DNA from: Flavimaricola marinus
GTDB lineage: Bacteria > Pseudomonadota > Alphaproteobacteria > Rhodobacterales > Rhodobacteraceae
DNA: 64,000 nt
Assembly: GCF_900184895.1 (NCBI RefSeq)
Contig: NZ_FXZK01000001.1
Coordinates: 124,001-188,000 of the forward strand
Reading direction: 5' to 3'
Positions 9,153-18,674 of this stretch are shown here, in pieces (position 1 is the stretch's first letter; each line of letters starts with the position of its first letter). The position numbers and the translations under genes are program-made. The notes under the pieces are model-generated. The model was given only the letters and a program-made list of their open reading frames with translations, did no database searches and had not been told where the DNA came from.

Positions 9153-10064
9153 ATGACCCAAGACACAGACACCAGATTGAACCTTTCGGCGGGCGTGTTG
9201 TCCGTTTCGGTGGCCCTTGTGCTGGTGCTGGCCAAGCTATGGGCTCTCGCGGCGACCGGTTCGTTGTCGATTGCCGCCACCCTCGCGGACAGCGGACTTG
9301 ATCTGCTGATGTCACTTGGCGGCCTCGCGGCGATTGCCTATGCGGCCAAACCCGCCGACGAAGATCACGCTTTTGGCCATACCTCCGCCGAAGATCTGGC
9401 CGCCTTGGGACAGAGCCTCTTCATCCTGTTCTCGGCCATTGTGATCGCCGTCGCCGCGATCCGTCGACTGCTGTCGGATACGCCGGTCGCTCTGGCGTCG
9501 GAAAGTGCGGGGATGGTCGTGATCGTCTTTTCGATCGTGGTGACCGTGGCTCTTGTGATGTGGCAACGCCGGGTCGCAAGGCTGACCGGAAACCGCGTCG
9601 TTGCCGCGGATTCGCTGCATTATGTCGGTGACCTCATTCCGAATGCTGGTGCATTGATCGCGCTTTGGGCGTCCGCCCGCTATGGATTGGCCCAGATCGA
9701 CAGCGTCGTCGCCCTGTTTGCCGCAGCGGTCATGGCCTTTGGCGCGCAGCGTATCGGACGCGGAGCCTGGGATGCTCTCATGGACCGGCAAGCCGACCCG
9801 GCCATGATCGACGGTATCAAGGAGATTGCCGGCAATCACCCCGGTGTCTTGGGCTTTCACGACCTCAAGACGCGCGTGGCCGGTAGCCGCACCTTCGTGA
9901 ATCTGCATATCGAGCTGGACGGTGCGCAAACGCTGGATGAAGCTCACGCCATCGGTGCGGCCCTGCGTCGGGCCATCATCCGCGCCTACCCGAGAGCCGA
10001 CGTCCTGATCCACAAGGACCCGACCGGCGTGCAGCCGCACCCGGACGATCCCACTCGCCACTAG
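9153..10064 (+). CDS. Cation diffusion facilitator (FieF/YiiP-like metal exporter)
   Basis: The 303-residue inner-membrane protein has about six hydrophobic segments over residues 12-200 and a cytoplasmic C-terminal domain. The transport-site residues match the YiiP pattern: D46 and D50 in ADSGLD, H156 and D160 in LHYVGD. This set suggests export of zinc, iron or cadmium by proton antiport. The C-terminal domain holds HPGVLGFHDLKTR, as in dimerising CDF proteins. A hairpin spans its stop codon (10051-10071). The metal cannot be fixed from sequence alone. Confidence 0.85.
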   Translation: MTQDTDTRLNLSAGVLSVSVALVLVLAKLWALAATGSLSIAATLADSGLDLLMSLGGLAAIAYAAKPADEDHAFGHTSAEDLAALGQSLFILFSAIVIAVAAIRRLLSDTPVALASESAGMVVIVFSIVVTVALVMWQRRVARLTGNRVVAADSLHYVGDLIPNAGALIALWASARYGLAQIDSVVALFAAAVMAFGAQRIGRGAWDALMDRQADPAMIDGIKEIAGNHPGVLGFHDLKTRVAGSRTFVNLHIELDGAQTLDEAHAIGAALRRAIIRAYPRADVLIHKDPTGVQPHPDDPTRH

Positions 10065-10071
10065 CGAGTGG
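10051..10071 (+). terminator. Hairpin across the CDF gene stop codon
   Basis: A perfect 8-bp stem (CCACTCGC / GCGAGTGG) closes a five-base loop that contains most of the TAG stop. A T/C-rich run follows but no clear U-tract, so it may slow 3' decay rather than act as a strong terminator. The convergent peptidase gene ends 65 bp further on. Confidence 0.4.
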
Positions 10072-10135
10072 TCATTCCCCCCTGCGCGAGCGCAATCTGC
10101 ACCGATCGCGCCCGCTCTGCATTCGCGCGTTCAGC

Positions 10136-12163
10136 TTACGCAGCAGCGTCCAGCCCACGGCCCTTCAGCAGCGCCTCGACCCCGGGCATCCGCCGGCGGA
10201 ACGCGGTGTAAAGCTCGGCCGCGTCGATCGATCCACCCGACGACAGCACCGTCTTTTCCAGCCGTTTTGCCAGGGCCGGATCGAAGGGATCGCCCGCTTC
10301 TTCGAAGGCCGCGAAGGCATCGGCGTCCATGACCTCCGACCACATGTAGCTGTAGTATCCGCTCGAATAGCCGTCGCCGGCAAATACATGCGCGAAATGC
10401 GGTGTGGCGTGCCGCATCCGGATTGCATGCGGCATCCCCATTTCGGCGAGGATCTCTGCCTGTTTTTGCATAGGATCGGCGGGGGCCGGGCCGTCATGGA
10501 ATTCCAGATCGACCATGGCCGATGCCACGTATTCGACCGTTTGAAAGCCCATGTCATAGGTACCCGCGGCCAGCATCCGCTCCAACATGTCGGCGGGCAT
10601 CGGTTCGCCCGTTTCGGCATGTGTGGCGAATTCGGAAAGCACCTCGGGCACTTCCAGCCAGTGTTCGTAGAGTTGGCTCGGCAGCTCCACGAAATCGCGG
10701 GCGACGCTTGTACCGCTGATGCTCTCATAGGTCACGTCGGACAGCATCTGGTGCAGCGCATGTCCGAATTCGTGGAACAACGTCCGCGCATCGTCATAGG
10801 ACAAGAGCGCCGGCGAGCCGGGCTCGGGCTTGGCGAAATTGCAGACGTTGATCACATGCGGACGGATATCCCCCTGCAGCCGCTGCTGGCTACGCATGGC
10901 CGAGCACCATGCCCCAGACCGCTTTGACCCGCGGGCAAAGAAATCGCCGATGAACAGGGCCACGTGTTCGCCGTCGCGGGTCACGTCCCACAAGCGGACG
11001 TCGGGGTGATAGCGCGGCCCGTCGACCTCTTTGAACTCGAGCCCGAAGAGCCGGTTCGCGCAGGCAAACTCGGCCTCGATCATCCGCTCCAATTGCAGAT
11101 AGGGTTTCAGCGCGGCCTCGTCGAGATCATGCTCTATCTGCCGGCGCTTTTCCGAGTAATAACGCCAATCCCAAGGTTCCAAGGGACCAGACTCACCATC
11201 GGCATAGAGCATCGTCTCCAGCACCGCCGCGTCGGCCTCAGCGGCCGCCCGGGCAGGTGTCCAGACCTTCATCAGCAACTCCCTCACGGCGGCGGGGGTT
11301 CCGGCCATTTCGGTTTCCAGCTTGAAGGCGGCGAAGGAGTCGTAGCCCAACAACTGCGCTCGTTCAGCCCGCAACGCCAGGGTCTCGGCAGCGATGGCGC
11401 GGTTGTCCGTTTCGCCGCCGTTTTCGCCACGCGCGACCCATGCCTCATAGGCTTTCTTGCGAAGGTCGCGGCGTGGCGAGAATTGCAGAAACGGCACGAT
11501 CAGCGAGCGCGACAATGTCACCACTGGGCCGTTTGCCTCTTTCTCTTGCCCCGCCGCACGTGCACTGGCGCGCACGAAATCGGGCAGGCCCTCCAAATCG
11601 GCCTCGGACAGTGGCATGAACCAGTTTGCCTCGTCGGCGAGCAGGTTTTGCGTGAATTGGGTGCCCAGAACGGCCAACCGGGACTTCACTTCCTTCAGCC
11701 GGTCTGCCTTCGCGCCCTGCAACTGCGCGCCGGCCCGCACGAAGCCGCGACGTGTCAGCATCAGCACCCTGTCTTGTTCGGGCGTCAGACCGAGCGCCTC
11801 GCGCTTTTCCCACAACGCCTCGATGCGGGCGAACAGCGCGGCGTTGGAGCTGACCTCGGAGCTGTAGGCGGACAACAAGGGCGCGAAATCGCGCTGCAGG
11901 CCCTGTCTGGCCGGATTACTGTCGGCGCCGGCCAAGGCCCAGAACGCGCTCAGCACCTTGCCCAACAAGGTGTCGGCCGTTTCCAAAGCCTCAATCGTAT
12001 TGGCAAAACTGGGCGGCTCGGGGTTCTCCGCGATCGCCTGCACCGCGGCACGCGATTGTGCCAGCGCGGCTTCGACAGCCGGAGCGAAATCCTCGTCGCT
12101 GATGGCGTCAAATGGCGGCAATCCGTATGGTGTGTCCCAGTCTTCGAGCAGTGCGTTGGCCAT
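10136..12163 (-). CDS. dcp: M3 family oligopeptidase (peptidyl-dipeptidase Dcp type)
   Basis: The 675-residue zinc metallopeptidase carries the HEFGH active site in TLFHEFGHALHQML near residue 465. The N-terminal half is the helical clamp usual for the M3A group. Full-length similarity in order and size fits the Dcp/OpdA branch, which trims short peptides or releases C-terminal dipeptides in the cytoplasm; no signal peptide is seen. ATG 12163 is chosen because AAGGAG lies eight bases upstream; the TTG six bases earlier is less likely. It stands alone on the minus strand. Confidence 0.85.
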   Translation of the reverse strand: MANALLEDWDTPYGLPPFDAISDEDFAPAVEAALAQSRAAVQAIAENPEPPSFANTIEALETADTLLGKVLSAFWALAGADSNPARQGLQRDFAPLLSAYSSEVSSNAALFARIEALWEKREALGLTPEQDRVLMLTRRGFVRAGAQLQGAKADRLKEVKSRLAVLGTQFTQNLLADEANWFMPLSEADLEGLPDFVRASARAAGQEKEANGPVVTLSRSLIVPFLQFSPRRDLRKKAYEAWVARGENGGETDNRAIAAETLALRAERAQLLGYDSFAAFKLETEMAGTPAAVRELLMKVWTPARAAAEADAAVLETMLYADGESGPLEPWDWRYYSEKRRQIEHDLDEAALKPYLQLERMIEAEFACANRLFGLEFKEVDGPRYHPDVRLWDVTRDGEHVALFIGDFFARGSKRSGAWCSAMRSQQRLQGDIRPHVINVCNFAKPEPGSPALLSYDDARTLFHEFGHALHQMLSDVTYESISGTSVARDFVELPSQLYEHWLEVPEVLSEFATHAETGEPMPADMLERMLAAGTYDMGFQTVEYVASAMVDLEFHDGPAPADPMQKQAEILAEMGMPHAIRMRHATPHFAHVFAGDGYSSGYYSYMWSEVMDADAFAAFEEAGDPFDPALAKRLEKTVLSSGGSIDAAELYTAFRRRMPGVEALLKGRGLDAAA

Positions 12164-12291
12164 AGGCAATCTCCTTTCGGCTCAACCTATGGTGAGTTGT
12201 GGACCTTTGCCAGCACCTGCCCCTTCATCTTGGCAAGTAAACTCAGTCGAAACATCCCCGCCGTCGCGGCGCCAGCCGAAGAGGCGTGCGG

Positions 12292-13089
12292 TCACCGCAC
12301 GTCTCGACCCCGAAGCTGCTTTTCCACTCGGCGCAAAGCCAGCGAAAGCGTGATCGTCATGGTCAGATAAATCAGGGCGACCACGTTGTAGGTTTCGAAA
12401 TACCGGAAATTGCCCGCCGCGGTTACTTTGCCCAGTTGGGTGATGTCCGTCACGCCGAGCACGCTGACGAGGCTGGAATCCTTGACCATCGCCACGAAAT
12501 CATTGCCGAGCGGCGGCAGAATCGTCCGAAATGCCTGCGGAAAGACGATATGCCGGAACCGTTGCAGACGGTTCAGGCCCAGCGCCTCGGCAGCTTCGAT
12601 CTGTCCTTTGTCCACCGATTGCAGTCCGGCCCGAAAAACTTCGGCCAGAAACGACGCATAGGCCAGGGTCAGCGCGATGACCGCCCGCCACAGGAGCGGG
12701 AAATCGCGGCCGCGCATCGGCTCGAACCCGAGCGGTTCGGTCGCCCAGTTCCAGAACGTCACGATCGCGGGTGCCACCACGAAGGCGACGTAGAGCAGCA
12801 GCACGATGATGGGCACGCCCCGCATCACTTCGACGTAGAGCCTCGAAATTTGACGCAACCAGATCGACCGCGACAAGGCCCCCAGGGCCAGTAGCAGGCC
12901 CAGCGCACAGGCTGCCGCATATGCGATCAGGGTGACCATGATCGTGATGACGATCCCCTTCGACAGGGTGTCTAGCACGGCGGAGTAGGTCTCGTCGGAC
13001 CACACGTTCCAAAACAGCCATCCCCCGGTGGCTGCAATGATGAGCAGCCACCAGGGGAAATCCTTGTCGTTCGGTGATGTCGGGATCAT
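12292..13089 (-). CDS. Polar amino acid ABC transporter permease
   Basis: The 265-residue protein has an N-terminal membrane helix, then the HisM/GlnP-type permease domain. It includes MRGVPIIVLLLY and the EAA-like loop EAAEALGLNRLQRFRHIVFPQA, which docks on the ATPase. It follows the binding-protein gene by 27 bp on the same strand, so both form one transporter unit. No ATPase gene is next to them, so the ATP-hydrolysing subunit must come from elsewhere. An unusually long segment (about residues 105-130) sits between two helices. Confidence 0.85.
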   Translation of the reverse strand: MIPTSPNDKDFPWWLLIIAATGGWLFWNVWSDETYSAVLDTLSKGIVITIMVTLIAYAAACALGLLLALGALSRSIWLRQISRLYVEVMRGVPIIVLLLYVAFVVAPAIVTFWNWATEPLGFEPMRGRDFPLLWRAVIALTLAYASFLAEVFRAGLQSVDKGQIEAAEALGLNRLQRFRHIVFPQAFRTILPPLGNDFVAMVKDSSLVSVLGVTDITQLGKVTAAGNFRYFETYNVVALIYLTMTITLSLALRRVEKQLRGRDVR

Positions 13090-13116
13090 CGGCTGAGAGC
13101 GGCTGTCGCGCTCACA

Positions 13117-13917
13117 TCATTCGCCGAAGGTGTAATCGAGGAACCACTTGGTGTTCAGCGCCTCGAGCGTGCCGTCGGCCGCCATCGAGGCGATGGCTGC
13201 GTTGATTGGTTCCACGAGATCGGAGCCTTTCGGAAAGATGAACCCGAAGTCTTCGGTGCCAAGCGGTTCGCCGATCAGCTTGAGCGCCCCGTCCGACGCG
13301 GCCACATAGCCGTTCCCGGCGGTTCCGTCCGTGAGCACGAGGTCGACGTCGCCTGCCCGCAGCGCCTGCACCGTCGCGCCGAAGGTTTCCATCAACTGGA
13401 TGCGCGGATTGGCTTCGTCACCGTCGAGCACTTCGTAGACGCCGACGTAAAAGGGCGTGGTGCCGGGCTGGGCTGCCATCAGGAAATCGGGATCGGCGGC
13501 AAAGCTTGCCGCGTCGGTGAACCGATCCTCGTCGCCGCGCACCATCATGACCATTTGGCTGGTCATGTAGCTGTCCGAGAAGTCGACGATTTCTGCCCGG
13601 TCCTCACGGATCGTGATCCCGGTCATCCCCAGATCGAATTGCCCTTCGGAGACGGCAGGGATCATTGCGTCCCACGAGATGTTCTCGTAGACGACCGTGG
13701 CGTTGATCCGCGAGGCGATTTCGGCCATCGCGTCGTATTCCCAGCCGACGGCATTGCCGTCGCCATCGACGAATTGCAGCGGCGGATAGGCGTTCTCGGT
13801 CACGACCACGATTTCGCGCCCGTCCAGATCGGGCAGATGCCCGTCCGCCAGAACGGGCCCGGCCAAGGCCGTCACCGCTGCGAGGGTTGCGGCGAGGGTC
13901 TGAACTGTCTGTGTCAT
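13117..13917 (-). CDS. Amino acid ABC transporter periplasmic binding protein
   Basis: The 266-residue protein has a signal peptide ending near GPVLADG and the family 3 solute-binding fold. Key parts are the first-strand [14 protein letters not shown], the ligand-arginine region [18 protein letters not shown] and the later [14 protein letters not shown]. These are typical of binding proteins for polar or charged amino acids. GGGAGAG lies before ATG 13917. It is the first gene of a two-gene unit with the permease. The specific ligand is not readable. Confidence 0.85.
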   Translation of the reverse strand: MTQTVQTLAATLAAVTALAGPVLADGHLPDLDGREIVVVTENAYPPLQFVDGDGNAVGWEYDAMAEIASRINATVVYENISWDAMIPAVSEGQFDLGMTGITIREDRAEIVDFSDSYMTSQMVMMVRGDEDRFTDAASFAADPDFLMAAQPGTTPFYVGVYEVLDGDEANPRIQLMETFGATVQALRAGDVDLVLTDGTAGNGYVAASDGALKLIGEPLGTEDFGFIFPKGSDLVEPINAAIASMAADGTLEALNTKWFLDYTFGE

Positions 13918-14107
13918 CTAGATCTCTCCCAGAGTTGGTTTTGCCCGACTATGACAACGCCCCGTGTCCGGACGCAAGAGCCGTCAATTATTCGCGCATC
14001 CGTGCAGGGCCTCACCCATGCTCGCGCACAGAGACCACCATTGCACCGGAACCGGCCCGCCCCCATTGTATAGTCAGTGAACGAGACAAGACCTTGAGAG
14101 GTTTACC

Positions 14108-14902
14108 ATGTCCAGAATGCCAACTTATTTCATTTCGCACGGTGGCGGCCCATGGCCGTGGATACCGAGAATGCGTGAGATGCTGTCCACCCTCGAAGCG
14201 TCCCTTGCCCGTATGCCCGAGGAAGTCGGTGAAACCCCAAAGGCCATCCTGATGATCTCTGGTCATTGGGAAGACGACGACTTCGCGGTGATGAGCAGCC
14301 CACGCCCGCCGATGGTCTATGATTACAGCAACTTCCCGCCTGAAACCTACGAGATCGTCTATCCCGCACCGGGTGCGCCCGACATCGCGGCCCGTGCGGC
14401 GGATCTGATCCGTGCGGCGGGGCTGGAGACCCATCTCGATCCGGACCAAGGTTTCGATCACGGCACCTTCGTGCCCGCCTACGTGATGTATCCCGACGCG
14501 CAGGTGCCGGTCTTTCAGGTGGCGATACGCCACGACTACGATCCCGCCGATCACTTTGCCCTTGGCCGCGCCTTGGCGCCGCTGCGCGAAGAGGGCGTGC
14601 TGATCGTGGGGTCTGGCCTGTCGTATCACAACCTGCGTCTGATGAACCAGGAGGGCAAGATCCCTTCGGCCGCGTTCGACGCCTGGCTCGACAAGACTCT
14701 CGCCCTGCCGCCGAAGGAGCGCACGGCCGCGTTGATCGACTGGGAATCGGCTCCACACGCCCGGACCTGCCACGCACAGGAAGACCACCTCGTTCCGATC
14801 TTTGCCGCTCTCGGCGCGGCCGAAGACGCCAAGGCCACTCGGGTCTATCACGATCCCGCCGTCTTTGGTGCGATCACCGCATCGAGCTATCGGTTCGACT
14901 AG
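14108..14902 (+). CDS. LigB/DODA-type extradiol dioxygenase family protein
   Basis: This 264-residue protein belongs to the class III extradiol dioxygenases of the DODA/YgiD type. Metal and catalytic histidines are seen at H11 (FISHGGGP), H53 (SGHWE), H118 (FDHGTFVP) and H222/H227 (CHAQEDHLVP). The family opens catechol rings such as DOPA; bacterial substrates are mostly unknown. GAGAGG precedes the ATG. It is divergent from the amino acid transporter genes and convergent with the MoeB-like gene, with which it shares a CTAG stop overlap. Confidence 0.8.
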   Translation: MSRMPTYFISHGGGPWPWIPRMREMLSTLEASLARMPEEVGETPKAILMISGHWEDDDFAVMSSPRPPMVYDYSNFPPETYEIVYPAPGAPDIAARAADLIRAAGLETHLDPDQGFDHGTFVPAYVMYPDAQVPVFQVAIRHDYDPADHFALGRALAPLREEGVLIVGSGLSYHNLRLMNQEGKIPSAAFDAWLDKTLALPPKERTAALIDWESAPHARTCHAQEDHLVPIFAALGAAEDAKATRVYHDPAVFGAITASSYRFD

Positions 14903-15945
14903 TCGGCCCCGGCTCCGCAAACCGCGCAATCGGGGCGTCGCTTCGCCCCGATCACCCTGTTCTCGCCATAAAGCGCGTCATAGATCAGGAGCCTGCCACG
15001 CAGCGTTTCGCCCGCTCCCGTGATGATCTTGACCGCCTCGACCGCCATCATGGCCCCCACGACCCCCGGTAGTGGCCCCAGCACGCCGGCCTCTGCACAG
15101 GAGGGGACCAGCGATGGATCGGGGCTTTGCGGAAAAACGCAGGCATAGCAAGGCGCCCCTTGCGCAGGGTCGTAGACCGAGATTTGCCCCTCCCACTGAG
15201 TGAGCGCGGCCGCGATCAGCGGTTTGCCCAAGCGCACACATGTTTGGTTGACCAGATAGCGGGTTTCGAAGTTGTCGGTTCCGTCCAGCACCAGATCATA
15301 GTCGCCCAACAGCTCAGCGGCGACCTCGGCTGTCAGCCTTCGGTGATAGGGCCGAACGGTGACGAACGGGTTTTGAGCGGTCAGCGCCTCATTGGCTGAA
15401 AACACCTTGGGCATCCCGATGCGCGCGTCTGTGTGGATCACCTGCCGTGCGAGATTGGCAGCCTCGACGACGTCATCGTCGATCACCCCGATGGTGCCAA
15501 CGCCCGTTGCGCCGAGATACTGGAGCGCGGGCGACCCCAGCCCCCCGGCCCCGACGACGAGCACTTTCGCGTCGCGCAGAGCCTTTTGCCCCGGTCCGCC
15601 GATTTCGCGCAGGGTGATCTGGCGGGCGTAGCGGCTGAGCTCACCGTCGCTGAAGCTGCCGGCGACCCGCACAGTCTCTGCTGTCTCCGGCCTGGCCCTC
15701 GCCCTGAGCCAGAGCAGCCCCCGCCGGTAGATCCACACCAAGGCGGCAAGCCCGAGCAGTAGCGCCCAGAACCGCGCATCGCCGCCTGTCGCCGTGCGCA
15801 ACGGGTGGCCTTGCGGCAATGCGAGCTGCACGAAGATCACCGCCACGAACAACAGCCCGATCATCGTCCAGCGCGCACGGGTCGGCGCGCCCATGAGCGC
15901 CCCGATCCCCCAGAGCGCGGCCGCCATGACGCCGACCATCATCAC
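14899..15945 (-). CDS. ThiF/MoeB-type adenylyltransferase with N-terminal membrane anchor
   Basis: The C-terminal two-thirds is an E1-like enzyme: RYARQI (105-110), the nucleotide loop [11 protein letters not shown] (about 131-141), DGTDNFETR, and paired cysteines in CYAC and CAVC that should bind zinc. Such enzymes adenylate the C-terminal Gly-Gly of a sulfur carrier (MoaD or ThiS). Unusual is the first 80 residues, which hold two or three hydrophobic segments and would tie the enzyme to the membrane. A GTG start at 15945 overlaps the dut stop in GTGA; ATGs at 15942 and 15939 are alternatives. It is the last gene of the coaBC-dut unit. Confidence 0.8.
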   Translation of the reverse strand: MMMVGVMAAALWGIGALMGAPTRARWTMIGLLFVAVIFVQLALPQGHPLRTATGGDARFWALLLGLAALVWIYRRGLLWLRARARPETAETVRVAGSFSDGELSRYARQITLREIGGPGQKALRDAKVLVVGAGGLGSPALQYLGATGVGTIGVIDDDVVEAANLARQVIHTDARIGMPKVFSANEALTAQNPFVTVRPYHRRLTAEVAAELLGDYDLVLDGTDNFETRYLVNQTCVRLGKPLIAAALTQWEGQISVYDPAQGAPCYACVFPQSPDPSLVPSCAEAGVLGPLPGVVGAMMAVEAVKIITGAGETLRGRLLIYDALYGENRVIGAKRRPDCAVCGAGAD

Positions 15946-16421
15946 TGGCCGACACCCGTCGAACCAAACCCCCCTTGCCCGCGATCAGTCTCGTCAAGTG
16001 AGCCGACCACCTGAAACCTTGCCTGAACGACCGGGGCAATGACGGCCTGCGCAATCCTGTCTCCGTGGCCGATGTGGAATGGCGCATCTCCCGCGTTCAT
16101 CACGATCACGCCCAACGGCCCGCGATAATCGGCATCGATGGTTCCGGGGCTGTTGGGCAATGTGATCCCGTGTTTCAGCGCAAGTCCGGAGCGGGGGCGA
16201 AGCTGCATCTCGAAACCCTCGGGCACGGCCACGGCCAAACCGGTGGGAATGAGTGCACGTGCTCCGGGTGCAATCTCGATCCCGTCCCGTGCCTCGGGCG
16301 GAAAGTTGGCACAGATGTCCGCCCCGGCCGCCCCCGGTGTCTTGTATTCCGGCAAGGGCAAGGTTTGATCGGCGCCGTCCAGCCAAGTGATTTGCACACC
16401 GATCGGTTTGGCGGTCGTCAT
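15942..16421 (-). CDS. dut: dUTP diphosphatase
   Basis: The 159-residue trimeric dUTPase hydrolyses dUTP to dUMP, keeping uracil out of DNA and supplying dTMP synthesis. All five family motifs are visible: [32 protein letters not shown] and the C-terminal glycine-rich arm [10 protein letters not shown]. It overlaps coaBC by four bases (ATGA) and the MoeB-like gene by four bases (GTGA), so the three are translationally coupled. A longer open frame reaching 17231 on this strand is only a shadow of coaBC. Confidence 0.95.
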   Translation of the reverse strand: MTTAKPIGVQITWLDGADQTLPLPEYKTPGAAGADICANFPPEARDGIEIAPGARALIPTGLAVAVPEGFEMQLRPRSGLALKHGITLPNSPGTIDADYRGPLGVIVMNAGDAPFHIGHGDRIAQAVIAPVVQARFQVVGSLDETDRGQGGFGSTGVGQ

Positions 16422-17611
16422 TGCAGCGCCTCTGCGATCCGAACAGCCAGTTTCCGGGCGACTTCGTCCTTGCTCATTCGCGGCCATTCCTCGGCCCCGG
16501 CATCCGAAATCAGGGTGACCGCGTTCTCGGTCCCGCCCATGATTCCCGTCGCCGGTGACACGTCGTTGGCGACGATCCAGTCGCATCCTTTGCGCAGCCT
16601 CTTGGCGCTGGCATGGGCAATGACATCCTGCGTTTCCGCGGCGAAGCCGACCACGAGACCCGGTCGAGCGTCGCTCAGCTGCGAGACCTGAGCCAGAATG
16701 TCGGGGTTTTCCGCCAGTTCCAAGGCAGGCAGCCCGTCTGTGCCTTTCTTGATCTTTTGATCGGAGGCTCCGGTCACGCGCCAGTCCGCGACGGCCGCCG
16801 CGAACACTCCGGCGTCTGCGGGCAATGCCTCCCGGACAGCGGCTAGCATCTCGGCCGCAGATTCCACCTTGACCACGCGCACCCCGTCCGGCGGCGGCAC
16901 GCTCGCCGGGCCGGTCACGAACGTGACCTGCGCACCGAGCGCCGATAGTGCGCGCGCAATTGCCGTTCCCTGTGCGCCGGAGGACCGGTTGGCGATATAC
17001 CTCACCGGGTCGATGGGCTCGTGGGTGGGGCCGGAGGTGACCAGGATATGTTTGCCCTTCAAAGGGCCATCCGCCACAGCCGCTGCCACGGCTTGGACGA
17101 TCTCGTCCGGTTCGGCGAGCCGACCGGGCCCGTACTCGCCGCATGCCATGTCGCCCTCGTTCGGACCAACGGTCAGGATGCCGTCGTTTCGCAGGGTCGC
17201 GAGATTGCGTTGCGTGGCGGGATGGTCCCACATGCGCACGTTCATCGACGGCGCGATGAGGACACGCTTGTCCGTTGCAAGGAGCAACGTCGAGGCGAGG
17301 TCATCGGCCTGACCATTCGCCATCTTTGCCATGAGGTCTGCGGTGGCTGGGGCCACCACGATCAGGTCGGCAGACCGGGACAACTCGATATGGCCCATCT
17401 CCGCCTCGTCGGTCAGATCGAAAAGATCACGATAGATTTTCTGACCGGCCAAGGCTGACAGGCTCAGCGGCGTGACGAATTCGGAGCCGCCCTTTGTCAG
17501 AACAGGGGTCACGCTGGCGCCGGCCTTGCGCAGTTGTCGCACGAGGTCCAGCGCCTTGTAGGCGGCGATGCCGCCGCCCACGATCAACAGTATCTTCTTG
17601 CTCGCCAGCAT
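16418..17611 (-). CDS. coaBC: Bifunctional phosphopantothenoylcysteine decarboxylase / synthase
   Basis: The 397-residue fusion performs two steps of coenzyme A synthesis. The N-terminal CoaC flavoprotein part has the catalytic His in AEMGHIELS, the APSMNVRMW substrate clamp and the active cysteine in [12 protein letters not shown]. The C-terminal CoaB part starts about residue 185 with [18 protein letters not shown] and attaches cysteine to phosphopantothenate using CTP. It leads the coaBC-dut-moeB operon. With panB/panC about 12 kb away, the window covers much of the CoA pathway, but the genes are not linked by transcription. Confidence 0.95.
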   Translation of the reverse strand: MLASKKILLIVGGGIAAYKALDLVRQLRKAGASVTPVLTKGGSEFVTPLSLSALAGQKIYRDLFDLTDEAEMGHIELSRSADLIVVAPATADLMAKMANGQADDLASTLLLATDKRVLIAPSMNVRMWDHPATQRNLATLRNDGILTVGPNEGDMACGEYGPGRLAEPDEIVQAVAAAVADGPLKGKHILVTSGPTHEPIDPVRYIANRSSGAQGTAIARALSALGAQVTFVTGPASVPPPDGVRVVKVESAAEMLAAVREALPADAGVFAAAVADWRVTGASDQKIKKGTDGLPALELAENPDILAQVSQLSDARPGLVVGFAAETQDVIAHASAKRLRKGCDWIVANDVSPATGIMGGTENAVTLISDAGAEEWPRMSKDEVARKLAVRIAEALQ

Positions 17612-17688
17612 CTTTCATCCCTCAATGCCCTGCCCCGTTCTAGGGTGCAGCAGGCGACGGCACAACTGGCGTTCAGGACGGACAGCGA

Positions 17689-18567
17689 TCAGGCGAGGAA
17701 GCCGGCGACCTCTTGGCTCTGCCCTTCGAGGCTCTTGCGCATCTTGCCGAAGGCAGCGGCCTCCAACTGACGCACCCGCTCTTTCGACAGGCCGAGTTCG
17801 GTGCCGAGGCTTTCCAACGTGCGAGGGTCGTCACGCAATTTGCGCTCCTTGACGATGAAGCGTTCTCTGTCGTTCAACCCGTTGAGTGCGGTCAGGAGCC
17901 ACTGGCGCAGGGTCTCGGTGTCGTGGGAATTCTCGACGCGCTCCGCTGCCTGCTCGCTGTCGTCTTCGAGCGCCTCGATCCACTCGCGCCCCTCGTCTTC
18001 CGAGGACTGGGTCGCATTTAGAGAGAAGTCGGAACCCGAAAGGCGGCCTTCCATCATCTCCACGTCATGCAGCGGGACGCCCACCTCTTCGGATATCAGG
18101 CGGCGCATCTCATGACCTTCGAGGGTTCGCCCTTCGGCGGCGGCCTCACGCTCCAGACGAGATTGCACCCGGCGCATGTTGAAGAAGAGCGATTTCTGAG
18201 ACGAGGTCGATCCTGTCCGCACCATCGACCAATTGCGCATCACGTAATCCTGGATGCTGGCTTTGATCCACCAGACCGCATAGGTCGAGAAGCGCACGCC
18301 ACGGTCGGGGTCGAACTTGTCGGCCGCTTTCATCAGACCGAGCGATGCCTCCTGGATGAGGTCGTTCATCGGCGCGCCATAGCGCCGGAATTTCGAGGCC
18401 ATGGAGATCGCCAAGCGCATGTATGCGGTGATGAGGCGGTGCAGCGCCCGTTCGTCGCGATGGTCTCGCCACGCATAGGCAAGCGCCAGCTCAGTCTCGG
18501 CATCGAGCATTTCTGCCTTCATCGCCTTGCGAGAGAACGTCTGATCCGAGAAACCGTCGAGTGCCAT
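17689..18567 (-). CDS. rpoH2: RNA polymerase sigma-32 factor, RpoH2 type
   Basis: The 292-residue sigma-70 family protein has region 2 with PMNDLIQEASLGLMKAADKF and FSTYAVWWIKASIQDYVM, the RpoH box area just after it, and a region 4 helix-turn-helix near LGLSKERVRQLEAAAFGKMR. The sequence and the stress-type promoter upstream fit the second RpoH paralogue of Rhodobacterales. In Rhodobacter this factor serves the singlet-oxygen and oxidative response rather than classical heat shock. AGGGGG precedes ATG 18567. It is divergent from cobU. Assignment to RpoH2 rather than RpoH1 rests on the promoter and my memory of the families. Confidence 0.85.
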   Translation of the reverse strand: MALDGFSDQTFSRKAMKAEMLDAETELALAYAWRDHRDERALHRLITAYMRLAISMASKFRRYGAPMNDLIQEASLGLMKAADKFDPDRGVRFSTYAVWWIKASIQDYVMRNWSMVRTGSTSSQKSLFFNMRRVQSRLEREAAAEGRTLEGHEMRRLISEEVGVPLHDVEMMEGRLSGSDFSLNATQSSEDEGREWIEALEDDSEQAAERVENSHDTETLRQWLLTALNGLNDRERFIVKERKLRDDPRTLESLGTELGLSKERVRQLEAAAFGKMRKSLEGQSQEVAGFLA

Positions 18568-18630
18568 GTCGTCAACCCCCTGTTGATTTTGCGGCTGTTA
18601 TTCTATGTCTTCAGGTCTTGTTTTGGGTTG

Positions 18631-18658
18631 TTTACGGGTACTCAATGAATCCGGATCA
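18631..18658 (-). promoter_or_regulatory. ECF sigma (RpoE/ChrR-type) promoter of rpoH2
   Basis: Read on the minus strand, TGATCC (18658-18653) is followed after 16 bases by CGTAAA (18636-18631). These match the -35 and -10 elements of group 11 ECF sigma factors (RpoE-ChrR). Transcription would start near 18624, leaving a leader of about 56 bases before rpoH2. In Rhodobacter, RpoHII is known to be under RpoE. The -35 element also lies just upstream of cobU. Confidence 0.65.
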
Positions 18659-18674
18659 AAGAAAGTTTCATGAA

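Noticed and set aside
10964-12370. A 468-codon open frame opposite the M3 peptidase
   Set aside because: Shadow of a confident peptidase gene; composition is His/Gln/Arg-rich without motifs.
15942-17231. A 429-codon frame running through coaBC into dut
   Set aside because: The N-terminal two-thirds is a shadow of coaBC; the real dut starts at 16421 with the ATGA overlap.
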